Of a DNA stretch of 64,000 nt, positions 12,720 through 24,612 are shown piece by piece. Source of the DNA: Halichoerus grypus (lineage: Eukaryota; Chordata; Mammalia; Carnivora; Phocidae). The stretch is taken from contig NC_135717.1 in assembly GCF_964656455.1 (NCBI RefSeq), positions 146,892,308 to 146,956,307 on the forward strand. Direction: 5' to 3'. The notes under the pieces are model-generated. The model did no database searches. It was not told where the DNA came from and saw nothing but the letters and a program-made list of their open reading frames with translations. How positions within the stretch are numbered: position 1 is the stretch's first letter; each line of letters starts with the position of its first letter. The translations under genes were made by a program, and so were the position numbers.

Positions 12720-12925
12720 ATCAAACATATGTTGTGCACGCACTATGTGTTTGTTAGTTAATGTGTGTGATCTCTACTACCCACAAAAATCCAAAAAGTA
12801 GATACCATTATCTCTATTATACACCTAATAGGAGAGAGGTATGTGGGAGACCAATTAATTGACACAAATTTGCTTAACACATTTAAATCTAGTTTTCCTT
12901 GTCCTCAATCCAATGTTCTGCCTAT
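12720..12925 (-). mobile_element. Possible MIR, antisense
   Basis: 'ttgtgcacgcactatgtgtt', 'agataccattatctctatta' and 'tccaatgttctgcctatgatg' follow the antisense MIR order ('gagcacttactatgtgcc', 'tattatccccatttt', 'gttctta/cc'). Middle region poorly preserved. Confidence 0.45.
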
Positions 12926-14989
12926 GATGACATTTTGACCTATGGAGTAGAGTGAAGAGAGTATTTGAATTCAATTGGATGATAAGTCTAGGATCCACAG
13001 TAAAGTTGAATGCAAATCATTGACTGAATACAGGGTATTTCATGTCTTACATGTGCATAAGCAGCCACTAAAAAGCCAGCCTTAAACGCCTTCCTCTGTG
13101 AGCACCAATTAGAAGTCCTGAAATATTAATAAACTGGCTGATTTAAGAGAAAATACCATTATGTACTTTCTTCCTACATCTTGCTTTGAAACACCAAACA
13201 GATCATGGGCACTCAATAAATATTAAATATTTAAGAGCAACTAATAAAATGAAATTATAGTAATATTTTTGCAATGAACTCACCATTAGATGATGTAAAA
13301 CAAGTTTTAGCACTAGACCTGGAAGCTGAGCAGATTTAGATAGCTGGGTAAGTGAATGAACCCTATAGGGAGGCAAGAGACACTAGCATGATATGGTAGA
13401 AAAGGTTAATAAGAGGTCAGAGCAATAAAAATTTTTATTGCAATTTGACAACTAAAACTGCCCCTCCTGATTTTTATATTTGTTCTATTCATCTAACATC
13501 CAAAATATAAATTAAAGGATATATTACTAAGCTGTTGTTATATCTTCCCTATGCTGGAATAAATAAATGATAAATCACTTTAGCTTTGACATTCATGTCA
13601 GTGAATTATAAAACTCTGAGACACTCAGGAGTATATGCAGTTTCAGAGAGCATATTTCTGTAGATCTAAATTAGAGCTGCAAGTTACTGGGGAAGACACC
13701 AGACTGGGAGCAAGCTCACTTTTTTTTTTTTTTTTTTTCCTTAAGTGAGTGGAGGGAAAATATTCCATAAAGGAGAGAAAGCTTGCCAAATGGAGGAATC
13801 CGTAGGGAAACCTTAATTTAAGCCCCTGCTCCTCAATTCTTGTAAGATTCATCAAAAAAAGAAGCACTTAGAAGTACTCTTTGGGGACCCTATTCTCCTT
13901 CATCTTTTTCCATTTTTTGCCTTTTACAATCCCTCTGGGATAAGAGAAAATAAACTCCAAGTAACTATTTGGGTGACTCAATCCTTCTCCCTCTCCTTCA
14001 TTCTTCTAATAGTCTCTCAAATGCTCAAAAGAAATGAGGACACATTTAACAAGTGCTTTCGTGAAGCTGAGCCACCATTTCCTCTCCCGAGCCTGTGATT
14101 AACCCACTGATGGGTCCACAAACTCTGTGTTCCAGTCCAAATACAGCAGCAGGTAGACCTGCTCCAGGTCAAACACACCTGCTATTCTACCTATTCTAAT
14201 AGTCATTTTTAACATGGAAGAATATCAATACCATGGTAGGGTTCACTGAGCCTATTCACACAATAATAAAACACTTAAAAACATCAAGAGCCCTAATATC
14301 ATATTTTAAAATATTTCTTCAGTTTTCATAAACTTACTGCGATTAGTATGTGCTTGTTTTCTATCCTACACTCCTACTCACTTGCTGACACAAAACACCC
14401 CCCTACACACATACCTTTAACTTTTAGGAAACAGGCACAGTAGTCACCCCTCTTCCTGTTCTAATATATCATAGGTATAATAAGCTAGATTTCAGGGTAG
14501 GATAAGGCTTTCTCCATTTTTATTAATTCAGTTAATATTCAAAAGTTTGCCAGCTTTTCACATTTTACTTTGCTAAACAATTTTGTGTACTTCATAAATG
14601 TATTGGGGTTGTTCACTTAACAGAACAAAGTTGAATAACAAATTTTTATGGTAAGCATGTTTTACTAAAAATGTAGCAATTAATTTTAGGAAGATTCTTT
14701 CAAACTTAAAAATAAAGACCTATAAAGCCAGAAAAGTACATCAATATAATATTCTTATGAAGACTCCCACTGGAGTTTCTTTAAATTGAATACTTTTATC
14801 ATTCATATATTTATGTACTGTAAATATCAATGGCACCAAAATTAACAGCAGCATTTGAGATAAAGTTGAGAATATAATGAGGAAACATCTTGATCATGTA
14901 AAAATATTTTTTAAGATATATAAGGTTAACTGGGTTCCCAAAGTATGTATTTCCCTTCATTATACGCTGCAGCTACAAAAAAATCCTCA
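12926..14989. other. Unique sequence, no gene seen
   Basis: A T run at about 13721-13738 flanked by unique sequence is the only simple repeat. The 74-codon minus frame at 13643-13867 passes through that run (poly-Lys) and is not credible. Confidence 0.45.
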
Positions 14990-15780
14990 AGAGAATTAAT
15001 ATGAACTTATGATAATGCAGCCTGCAGCACGGTTTTGTTTTGGTTTTGCCTGTTTTTGCTGACAATGCAATTCAAACTATACCCTACTAATCTTTACTAA
15101 AGGAGTCAGATTATTCACCTATAAACAAGCAGCAATAAAGTGTCATTCTTCAGTCAATACTGACTACTTAACATCTTTCTCTTTTTTACCGGTTTGGATC
15201 TCCAGCTCATTAGATCATTACCTGATAAATAGGAGAGGGTAATGAATTGAGAAAATACGTACCTTCAGAGAAAACCTGCCCGATAACAATAATCCATTAG
15301 AAAACTGGCAATATCCTCTGATCTATTGCCCGCAAAGCTATGACTTGATGGAGAGTTTCATTCCCTGGGCTCAGTTCTCCAGAAGAAAATCAGCACAATT
15401 TAAATATTTCTTGGAATGTGACAGCTCTCCAGATCCCTGGTTGCATTCTGTTCCCCAGGGATGGCAATCTGGTGTTCCTATGTGCATAGAGCAGTGAAGA
15501 TGAATTGAAAATGCTTGAGATAAATTAGGAATGGCTAAGTTAAAATTGTCTCTGCTCCAGACTCTCTCATCTGCAGTCTGTAAGCCTGTTTTTCTGTGAA
15601 AAAGCTAGATGGCAGGCTGCCTCAGTAAGTTCTTCTTAAGCGACACAGAGCATTTTCAATGAAGAAAAATTCTCCCATTATCTAAGCTAATGTGACTGCT
15701 GCTAAATCTAGTTTTTAAAGTGTCTACTGGCATGAAATTCATTTTCGCTATTGCCTTCCTTCAAACTACAGTCTAGAATC
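14990..15780. other. Repeat-free, moderately GC-richer block; possible conserved non-coding element
   Basis: This block lacks any interspersed repeat, microsatellite or long homopolymer that I recognise and is less A/T-biased than its surroundings. No splice-flanked open frame is apparent. In a gene-poor region such blocks are sometimes conserved enhancers, but that is inference only. No conservation data were available. Confidence 0.2.
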
Positions 15781-17269
15781 CATACTATCATGCTATATAC
15801 ATTTCTATCTGAGAGAAACATTTAAAGTTTTCAGTTAACATATTAAATCATACCCCTTTTGCAGTTTTAAAGATCATTTATGTATAGAACATGTCTTCTT
15901 TAGGTCCTAAAGCCATTTTACTTCACTGTATTATATGTAGAAGGTTTTGTTTTAAATTCCAGTACCTTAATATGAATAATATTATTTTTTATTAACAATC
16001 ATTTCTTTTAATGTGGTCCCACGAAGAAATGCATCTTTTTCAATATAAGTTAAAATTCAGAAGTTATATACAAATAGAAAAGGGGATATAGAATCCTAAT
16101 ATGTGACCACAGAAGTAAATTTTACTCTTTGAATATCCTCCTAAAGAAAATAAGATGTTCCAAATTAAACCATGTTTCATAAATGATTCTCCTTCTAAAT
16201 AAAAACAAGCCATTTTTGAATTCTGTTTCAGTTGAATGATGTGTTGCGATATAATATTTTTTTCTGCTGAATTAGATAGTTCTTTCAGAATTTTAATAAT
16301 ATTCTGAACTTTAGACAGTACACTTTACTTGGTGTGTTGGCAATACACAAAACACAGAAGGGTCATCAAAATTTTCAGCTCCATTTTGTTACTTGGATTT
16401 TCTATATAAAACAACTTTTACATTATCAGAAAGGACAATTAAGAACATCATAATCCATAAGCTCATGTACCTTTTTTTAAATGCTGCTAAAAAAAAAAAT
16501 CCCAATATTTCCTTCCATAACTTTCCTCATGACATTCTGTAATGCTCTGTGTCTGGTTATTTCTTATGTAAACAAATTGTTGCTCCCAAGACAAAAATTA
16601 GGTGTATACGTTGTGAGGGAAGCAAAGATAATCTGATGTGATGACTTGAGAGCCAAAAGAAAAAGTAAATCAAATTTTCCATTTTCCCTCTATCCATCCT
16701 GTCACTGATCACTTTATTCAGGGGGTGGAGAGAAGAAGAAATAGAAGAGGCATAAGGAAACACTGGAACAAATGCTCCAGCTTCTCTCCCTCTTCAGAAG
16801 TGGTAACACTGTAGCTATCACTGGGGAAAAAAACACAAAAGAATCCAAAAGAAGTAGCCTCAGTATCCCAGTTGGGAATTATAGTTATCTAACAGATTTT
16901 CAAAGACCATGAAAGAAAAAGAAAGGAAGGAAGGAAGGAAGGGAAGGAGGAAAGCTATTTATCACTCTCAATTGCTGTTTTTATAATGACCATGGTGGCT
17001 GAAGATACATAAAGCAAATGAAAAATGATAAAAGTTAATATATCTAATAGCTGACAATTGAATCAATATCCAACTGCTTTGCACAAATGTGCATTGAGCA
17101 GCTCAATTAATATAATAAATAATTACAGTAGTGAAAAAAGCACATACTTTAAGAATTTCAGATGTATATATCCACTTAGAAACTGCCAATTTTATTAACA
17201 CTATATCGAAGATAAATTCAGGACCATATGCAACTATATATGAGTGATACCTAAACTATTCTTGGGGTA
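15781..17269. other. Unique A/T-rich sequence, no gene seen
   Basis: It includes a short (GGAA)n tract at about 16918-16951. The frame at 16557-16763 on the minus strand has no recognisable domain. Confidence 0.45.
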
Positions 17270-17600
17270 TTAGGACTTGTTTCTTATAGGAAGTAACGGT
17301 TAAGAAAAGGCTAAGTAGAGCCTGGTTAAAAGGATAAGGAATATTTCCAGGCACTGGGAACAAAGCCCCAGCGGAAATATGCATATTACATTTGGATAAG
17401 TAAGAGTAATTCAGTATAGCTGAAGTGTAGAGTGAGGTATGAAGGGCATAAAAAAAAGATGTGTCCAGAGAGATAATGAGTCATTTATGCTATATAAAGG
17501 AGTTTGGACTTTATCTTTGAATAGAGTCATTGAGGGCTCTTAAATCAGGGTGAGAAATAATCATATTTGCATTTCAGAAAGATCACTCCTCATGTCACAC
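17270..17600 (+). repeat. Ancient interspersed repeat, same family as 120-450
   Basis: Blocks 'aggcactgggaacaaagcc', 'aaggagtttggactttatc', 'gagggctcttaaatcagg' and 'cagaaagatcactcctcat' match a common old mammalian repeat that I cannot name with certainty (L2-like). The block order parallels 120-450. Confidence 0.4.
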
Positions 17601-17619
17601 TAGTCAGGTAAAAAGCATC

Positions 17620-17984
17620 ACCACATACCTAGTTTGCCAAGCCAGACACTTAGTAGTCATACTATTTATGCCTTCTTCCTTTACTTCTAATATCCAGATC
17701 ATTATCTATTAATTCTACCTTCTTTAAAATCTTTTGTTATTTCTAGCTTCCATGGTATTATTTCTAGCTTTCACCATCTCTTACATAATGGCAAGAACCT
17801 TTTATTTCATTTCCCTGTTTCAAGTGATTTACTACATCAAAACCTCTTATATAGCTGCCAATTCTATCTAAAGTATGCATAGTTATATCATTCTCCTGCT
17901 TGTGACAATTTACTCATTATCACCTGAAGAATAATGTGCAAATCTTTGAAATGATCTGCAAGTGTTGGTTTGAAACCTTGGGAA
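17620..17984 (+). mobile_element. L2-like 3' fragment (left part)
   Basis: 'ttatatcattctcctgcttg', 'gaataatgtgcaaatctttg' and 'aatgatctgcaag' echo the L2 phrase order 'catgtcactcccctgctt', 'ggataaagtccaaactcc', 'catgatctggcc'. It appears to continue at about 18400 after an inserted segment. Confidence 0.4.
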
Positions 17985-18399
17985 CATCCGGAATGAAGTC
18001 TGAAACTGGCCCCCATAGGCAAAGGAGATGGAGAGACAGAAGAAGCAGGCCATTCCAGATGGGTAGGTGGCAAGTTTAATAAGCAAGCAAACTTATATGG
18101 GAGGCTTGTCTTGCGTGGCCGCAAAATGAGTAGATCTCCACACCTTCCCTAAGCTTAAAAGTAATATATAGGCTTTAACTGGGTTGAGCAGTCTCTGAAG
18201 GCTGTGTCCTTGAAAACAGCTCCCACTGTGGAAATGGTGTGCATAATGTACATTCCAAAATCAGAAGGGCTGCTCAGGTCCACTCATGGGTCACATCCTC
18301 TTGATGACCTCCTCTAACAAGATCTGACTGCAGTGCTTTCTCAGTTGACAACTACCCTAACCAGACTGAAACCTTAAATATAAAAAAGACTAACCACAT
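17985..18399. mobile_element. Candidate LTR-like insertion in an L2-like element
   Basis: Roughly 415 bases that are GC-richer than the flanks and include 'aagcaggccattccagatgg', 'tgggaggcttgtcttgcg' and 'gctgctcaggtccactcatg'. The flanking sequence reads as one L2-like element if this block is removed. LTR identity is inferred from size and composition only, and the borders are approximate. The 78-codon minus frame 17888-18124 is not credible as a gene. Confidence 0.3.
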
Positions 18400-18570
18400 T
18401 ATTGGATTTTACTTCTAAAACCTCTACACATGCTGCCCCTTTTACCTAGAGTTTTTTTTTACTAGAACTTATCTACATCTCCTTCATATGGATTTCCTAA
18501 ATATGGAATATTTTTGTTAAATATTATTTTCTCTTTGAAGCCATCTAATTCCTTCACATAGTCAATTTTG
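18400..18570 (+). mobile_element. L2-like 3' fragment (right part)
   Basis: 'acatgctgccccttttacct' and 'tctctttgaagccatctaatt' resemble the distal part of the same L2-type 3' sequence ('cttgctgttccctctgcctg', 'cagagaggccttccctgac'). Confidence 0.35.
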
Positions 18571-18654
18571 TTTTTTGAGGTAAGTTTTGTCTCTTATGTG
18601 ATGATTTGGTGACCATCTCAATAAAGTCAATTTTCATGTAAAATATATATTCCC

Positions 18655-19020
18655 TTTTGGAAATTCCTCTCCCCTTCCCTTCCCACCGCTCCCCTCTCCT
18701 CTCCTGGATGCTCTCCTTTTCTTTCTCCCTCTCTCTCTCCCTTCCTTCCTTAACAATTTATGCTTGCTTTTCACTTTCCATACATTTATGTAGATTTATA
18801 TATTTTAAGTTTGTGGCGAATACTGTACATCTCAATTCTCTTGTCGTCATTTTTTTCCTGATATTTTCATTTGTATTTTCCACTTCTCTCTTTTACTGTT
18901 TTTCTTCCTATTTTTTATTCTCCTCTTCATTCATTCTTCTATATTTTTCTATTCCTTTTGCTTCTTTCTGACCTATTGCTGGCTTCATTTCTCCCTTCTT
19001 CTCCTCCTTTCTAAACCCTC
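18655..19020 (+). repeat. Pyrimidine-rich (CT) low-complexity tract
   Basis: Long CT-rich stretches ('tttctttctccctctctctc', 'ttcctattttttattctcct') explain the Ser/Phe/Leu-rich 104-codon plus frame at 18657-18971, which I do not consider a gene. Confidence 0.7.
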
Positions 19021-19028
19021 ACTATCTT

Positions 19029-19246
19029 TTTTTAAGCTTTTATTTAAATTTCAGTTAGTTAGCATACAGTGTGATATCAGTTTCAGCTGTACAATACAGT
19101 GGTTCAACACTTCCATACATTACCCAGTGCTCATCACAGTAAGTGCACTCCTTAATCCCCATCATCTATTTCACCCATCCCCCCACCCACCTCCTTCTGG
19201 TAACCATCAGTTTGTTCTCTATGTTCTCTAGAGTTAAGAGCCTCTT
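19029..19246 (-). mobile_element. Carnivore-type L1 3' end, antisense, 5'-truncated
   Basis: It opens with a T run (the antisense poly(A)) and continues 'cagttagttagcatacagtg', 'acccagtgctcatcacagt' and 'agagttaagagcctcttact', which match the 3' end of the full-length L1 at 28644-28850. Candidate TSDs 'actatctt' lie at 19021-19028 and 19247-19254. A separate 21-base A run follows the right TSD. Confidence 0.8.
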
Positions 19247-19275
19247 ACTATCTTAAAAAAAAAAAAAAAAAAAAA

Positions 19276-19979
19276 GACCTTGAAACCATCTTACTAACTT
19301 TTGGAGAAATATACTAAAAAACTCTCCAACAACTCATTTTCTTATTCCCTTTAATTAACGATGCAAAAACTAAGTTGTGGGAAAGGGTTGCATTTGATTT
19401 TCATTACATAGGTGTGATATAGGTCTACACAGAAATTGGCTTTTTAATTATGTTGTTGTTAAACTCATGGTTCTCTGCAAGCTTTATTGTAAAATACTAT
19501 TTTTCCCAAGTTACAACTTAATTTTAATGTTAAAAATCTGAATGTATAGCAAAATTATTTTTATCATTCAAAATTTATTTTTAATAGCAATAATCAGAAT
19601 GGAGATTTACTTCCTTTGTCACTGTATATGATTTATAAAATAATTTATTTTCTCTTAGTTTGATGTTAGCTATAGCAGTCCAAATATGTGGTTTATTTTA
19701 TTAAAAATCAGCTCAACATTTACACATTTTTAAATTTTAATAACTTATTTATCCTTAAGAATTATTAGGGTGACCAACGTTACAACATGGGCGATAGTTG
19801 CAACATGATGAAGTTAAGAATAAAATAAACATTGACATAGCATCTTGCTTATAAATAAAAGAGACATAAGTCTAGTAGATAGGAAATATTTATGAGAAGT
19901 TTAATAAACAGCAATTTACATAGAATATGTTTCTAAACTGACAGCATTGAGAAGAAATAGAGACTTACATTAAAAACAT
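19276..19979. other. Unique A/T-rich sequence, no gene seen
   Basis: No repeat family or exon recognised. Confidence 0.45.
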
Positions 19980-20442
19980 ATGATAAATACTTAACTTAGG
20001 AATAAACTGAGCCAATGATGTGAAAGACTTGAACACTAAAAACTATAAAACATTACTAAAAAAAAAAAAATTAAAGAGGACACAAATCAATGGAAAGACA
20101 TCCTGTGTACATGGATTGGAATACTTAATACTGTTAAGATGCCAATACCACTCAATGTGATCTGAAGATTCTGTGCAATCCCTATCAAAATCCCAAAGGC
20201 ATTTGTGGCAGATATAGAAAAATCCATTCTAAAATTCATATTGAAACTCAAAGGACCTTGAGTAGCCAAAACAATCTTAAAACAGAAATCAAAATCGGAG
20301 ATCTCATCTTCCTGATTTCAAAACTGACCCCAAAGCCACAGTATGGTACTGGCATAAAAGACAGACATATGGAACAGAAGAGCACAGATAGTAAAAAAAT
20401 TACATATATTTATATAAATTACATATATGGTCAAATGATTTT

Positions 20443-20587
20443 TTTCAAGATTTATTTATTTTAGAGAGAGAGCAAGCATGAGCGAGAGGGGTAGAGGGAG
20501 AAAGAGAATCCCAAGCAGAACATGACCTAAGCCTGAAACCAAGAGTCGGGTGCTTAACAGACTGTGCCACCCAGGTGCCCCTTATTG
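20443..20587 (-). mobile_element. Can-SINE, antisense, inside L1
   Basis: 'caagatttatttattttaga', a GA-rich stretch and the terminal 'tgtgccacccaggtgcccc' are an antisense Can-SINE. The flanks carry 'aaatgatttt' at 20433-20442 and 20588-20597, a probable TSD. It is diverged and slightly shortened. Confidence 0.85.
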
Positions 20588-21195
20588 AAATGATTTTAAA
20601 CAATGGTAGATCATTCAAGGGAAAGGATAGTCTTTTTAACAGATGGTGCTGGGAGAATTACATGTCCACAGGCAAAAGAATGAAGTTGAACACTTACAGT
20701 ATATATAGGAATTCACTCAAAATGGATCAAACACTTAAATGTAAAACATACAACTGTAAAACTCTAAGAAGAACATAGAGGGAAGCTTCATGATATTGCA
20801 CTAGGCAATGAGTTCTTGGATATGACATCTGGAACTACTGGACGACATCAAATTTAAAAATTCTGAGCAAACAACACAATCCACAGAATCAAAAGGCAAT
20901 TCACAGAATGGTAGAAAATATTTGAAAATCATATATCAGATAAGGGATTAATAATTAAAACATTTAAAGAACTCCTAGAACTCAACACCAAAAAAACCCC
21001 CAAACAACACAATTTAAAAAAATAGGCAAAGGCCTTAAGTAAACATTTCTCTAAAGAAGATATACAAATAGTCCATAAGCATATGAAAAGATGTTCAATA
21101 TCACTAATCATTAGAGAAATGCAAATCAAAACCAAATGAGATACCCCTCATTAGGATGGGCTATCATCAGAAAAACAAAAAATAACAAGTGTTGG

Positions 21196-21373
21196 GGGGT
21201 GCCTGGGTGGCTCAGTCGGTTAAGCATCTGCCTTTGGCTTGGGTCACGATCCCAGGGTCCTGAGATTGAGTCTCGCATCGGGCTCCTTGCTCAGTGGGGA
21301 GCCTGCTTCTCCCTCTCCCCACCTCTCTCTCTCTCTGACAAATAAATAAATAAAATCTTAAAAAAAAAAAAAA
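21196..21373 (+). mobile_element. Can-SINE inside L1
   Basis: Complete copy from 'ggggtgcctgggtggctca' to 'aaataaataaataaaatctt' plus an A tail. TSD 'aagtgttgg' lies at 21187-21195 and 21374-21382. Removing it rejoins the L1 phrase encoding the 'NKCW..GCGE'-like segment near the ORF2 C-terminus. Confidence 0.93.
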
Positions 21374-22030
21374 AAGTGTTGGTGAGGATGTGGAGAAATT
21401 CAAACTCCAGTGCACTATTAGTAGGAACATAAAATGCTGAAGCTGCTATGAAAAACAATATGGCAGATCCTCAAAAAATTAAAAGTAGAATTACTATCTG
21501 ATCTAGTAATTTCACTTTTGAGTATATACCCAAATGAACTGAAAGGGACTCAGACAGATATGCATGGACCCATATTCATAGCAGCATTATTCACAATAGC
21601 TCAAAGGTGGAAGCAAACCAAGTTCCCATCTAAGGATGACTGTATAAACAAAATACAGAATATATATGCAATGGGACATTATTCAGTCTTACAGGGAAGG
21701 AAATTCTGACACATACTACAATATGGATGAATCTTGAAGACATTATGCTGAGTAAAATAAGCTGGGCACAAAAAGACAAATTCTGTATGATTGTACTTAT
21801 ACTTAAATTAGTCAAATTCATAGAGACAGAAAATAGAGTGGTGATCATCAGGGACTGGGGAGAGAAAGAATGAGGAGCTATTTTCTACTGGTTTCAGTTT
21901 GGGAATATGAAAATATTGCACATGTGAACAGTGGTGATGATTACACAGTATGGCTGAAATGTTAACACTTAAAAATGGTTAAAATGATAAATTTTATGTT
22001 ATATATTTTACCACAGTAAAAAAAAAAAAA

Positions 22031-22718
22031 TCCAAAAGTAAATATTAAATCATTACTGACCTCTGATGAAAAAAATCAGAGGTGAAAAATTCTAAACATT
22101 TTTCCAAGTGTAAGGTAAGTTGTTTTAAAATCAAAGCATCTAACATATATGCTGTTTTCTGTATTGCATAGTAAATGATCTGAAAAACTGTGCATCTTGT
22201 TTTTGAGTTACAGGATATCTGTTCTTTTTATTTATTACCACTTCATCATAAAATAATGGAATAAAAACATTGTTTCTTCGGTTAAGAATGCAAATGTCTA
22301 AATACAAACGTAAGTTTTATTGCTTAACAAAAAGGTTATATATTCACTGTAGAAAAAAGTGAATACAAGGGTTAAAAAGAATAAAATGCACAAATTCCAT
22401 CATTGTTAACACCTTAAGGAAATATCCTTTCCTCCAATCTCTCTCTTTTTAATATGTACATATACACACATATATAAAATACACATATACATATCAGGAT
22501 TTTATATATATATAAAAATCTCCCTCTCTAAATATATATATATAATTCCCCATATGCACATGAAGAGTATATGTACATATGTACAGTATATATACTATAC
22601 ATCTGTACACACATATACTTACAGAAAGAGAAAAAGAAGATATTTAGTTTTGCAATATGAGAAAGTTCTGGAGACCAGTTGATCTCTCAAATAAATAAAA
22701 TTAAAAAAATAAAAAATA
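22031..22718. other. A/T-rich sequence with TA/CA-rich microsatellite
   Basis: 'atatacacacatatataaaa' type repeats span about 22455-22625. No gene is seen. Confidence 0.6.
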
Positions 22719-22918
22719 GGGGCGCCTGGGTGGCTCAGTTGGTTAAGCGACTGCCTTCGGCTCAGGTCATGATCCTGGAGTCCCTGGATCGAGTCCCGCA
22801 TCGGGCTCCCTGCTCGGCAGGGAGTCTGCTTCTCCCTCTGACCCTCCCCCCTCTCATGTGTTCTCTCTCATTCTCTCTCTCTCAAATAAATAAATAAAAT
22901 CTTTAAAAAAAAAAAAAT
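22719..22918 (+). mobile_element. Can-SINE, 'gcgactgcc / ctggagtccc' subtype
   Basis: A well-preserved full copy: head 'ggggcgcctgggtggctca', 'taagcgactgccttcggctc', 'gatcctggagtccctgg' and a tail of 'aaataaataaataaaat' plus A-rich repeats. A possible A/T-rich TSD ('aaataaaaaata'-like) is present on both sides. It shares diagnostic changes with copies at 24230 and 51576. Confidence 0.93.
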
Positions 22919-23130
22919 AAATAAAAAAAAAAAATAAAAATAAAAAATAAAGAGAGTCCACGATAAGCCTTAGAATTCATATTAATATTATAAATCAAAA
23001 TCTATATCAAAGAAATTTCATTCAGTTATTTCCTCAAAATAAATTTTTAATCATTTATTGGTAAATTCAAAGTAATTTTACCAAATAAGAAGTTAGGTTT
23101 TTGTTTGCTTTACTCAAGGTAAAATATTCT

Positions 23131-23312
23131 TTTTTTTTAAGATTTTATTTACTATTTGACACAGAGAGAGCGCAAGTAGGCAGAGCAGCAGGCAGAGAGA
23201 AAGGGAGAAGCGGGCTCCCCACTGAGCAGGGAGCCGGAGGCGGGACTCAATTCTAGGACCCTGGGATCATGACCTGAGCCAAAGGCAGACGCTTAACTGA
23301 CTGAGGCATCCC
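23131..23312 (-). mobile_element. Can-SINE, antisense
   Basis: A T run, 'aagattttatttactatttg', GA-rich stretch, 'gaccctgggatcatgacctg' and a terminal 'tgactgaggcatccc'. Diverged TSD: 'aaggtaaaatattctt' on the left, 'aagataaaagatctt' on the right. It faces the copy at 22719-22918 across about 210 bases, forming an inverted pair. Confidence 0.92.
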
Positions 23313-24211
23313 AAGATAAAAGATCTTGATAATTACATTTAAAATGTGCAGCATTTCATGTTATACATTGCAACTTTGACTAAAGAGCGGAAACACAAGT
23401 ATCTGGTATATTCAAAAATCTGAAATATTAACACTCAAAACACTCCATCAATAAATCCAATGATAGACACCTCACTCGCAAGCAGCTTCAGGTAAAATAC
23501 ATGGGAGCTCTCTAAAATGTCTTTAAACATGCGAACCCTAATTTTGAAAACAATTCAATAGGATTAGCAAACTATATTTTGCTTTTCCAAAATTAAATGA
23601 GTTTCTTATTTATTCTCTATATTCAAATGCTAAAGAGCCTCAGCCCAGTTATCTATTTATGAATTATTACTGATTTCCATGAAGATAAAGTACTTATAAA
23701 TGACTTGAGAAAAATTTAATACTAATCCATAGCACTGACATCTATGATTCAAGACAGTTTGATTGTATTATAAACAATAAACTGTTTTGCCAGACAGTAT
23801 TATTTTAAAAATTCTTAAACTATTTAAAGGATTTTCTAACTAATGTTAATAGTTTATGAATTAGATAAACATGATTTAAGAGATCACTTGAACATCATTG
23901 CCAGAATAATACTCCTTTTACAGATACACAAACTATTAAAACACTGCATAAAAAATAAACAATATACTTCCTCAATTGAAATAAATATATATATTTATTT
24001 CATATATATTTCATATATATATAATAGTGGCAACAAATTTCCAGTCCAAGTGATCTGAATTGCTTCTGGCTTTCAGAATTGCTATCTGCTCTGTATGTCA
24101 TCTATGAAAGTTTTGATACATTTCTGGATAGAAATAAAATAGTTTAAAGAGTTTATATATCAATAAGGCTTACGTTAGATGTATGGTTTTAAGTCAGGTA
24201 TGAGGGGCATT
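23313..24211. other. Unique A/T-rich sequence, no gene seen
   Basis: A short 'atatatatttatttcatat' stretch lies near 23985-24025. No gene or older repeat recognised. Confidence 0.45.
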
Positions 24212-24229
24212 AAAGTAAACAATATTTTT

Positions 24230-24429
24230 GGGCGCCTGGGTGGCTCAGTTGGTTAAGCGACTGCCTTCGGCTCAGGTCATGATCCTGGAGTCCCTGGGTC
24301 GAGTCCCGCATCGGGCTCCCTGCTCAGCAGGGAGTCTGCTTCTCCTCTGACCCTCCCCCCTCTCATGTGCTTGCTCTCTCTCATTCTCTCTCTCTCAAAT
24401 AAATAAGTAAAATCTTAAAAAAAAAAAAA
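24230..24429 (+). mobile_element. Can-SINE, 'gcgactgcc / ctggagtccc' subtype, perfect TSD
   Basis: A full copy with A tail flanked by an exact 18-bp TSD, 'aaagtaaacaatattttt', at 24212-24229 and 24430-24447. The intact TSD and close match to the other copies of this subtype imply a fairly recent insertion. Confidence 0.96.
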
Positions 24430-24612
24430 AAAGTAAACAATATTTTTAACCCTAAAGTGACAATTACAGCAACTAATTTGTTTTCAAATTTGTTGTTAAA
24501 ACACTAAACATTTTAGTGTAAACCTTAAAAATTTAATATTTTATAATACATGTTCTTTCATGGATCAAAAAATACTTGAGCCAATTTTCAAAGTTAAAAA
24601 ATTACAGATGTA

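Larger units (their letters stand above)
19980..22030 (+). mobile_element. L1 ORF2 C-terminal half plus 3' UTR, older copy with two SINE insertions
   Basis: Translation fragments show late ORF2 features: a stretch like '[10 protein letters not shown]' at about 20020, 'LFNRWCWENY' near 20637 and 'GPIFIAALFTIAQRWKQTKF' near 21566. It then runs into a 3' UTR ending in 'gttatatattttaccacagt' and an A run at about 22019-22030. It is 5'-truncated within ORF2 and has many stops and frameshifts. Can-SINEs lie at 20443-20587 (antisense) and 21196-21373 (sense), so both are younger. Confidence 0.85.

Noticed and set aside
18657..18971. 104-codon Ser/Leu/Phe-rich plus frame
   Set aside because: Explained by a CT-rich low-complexity tract.
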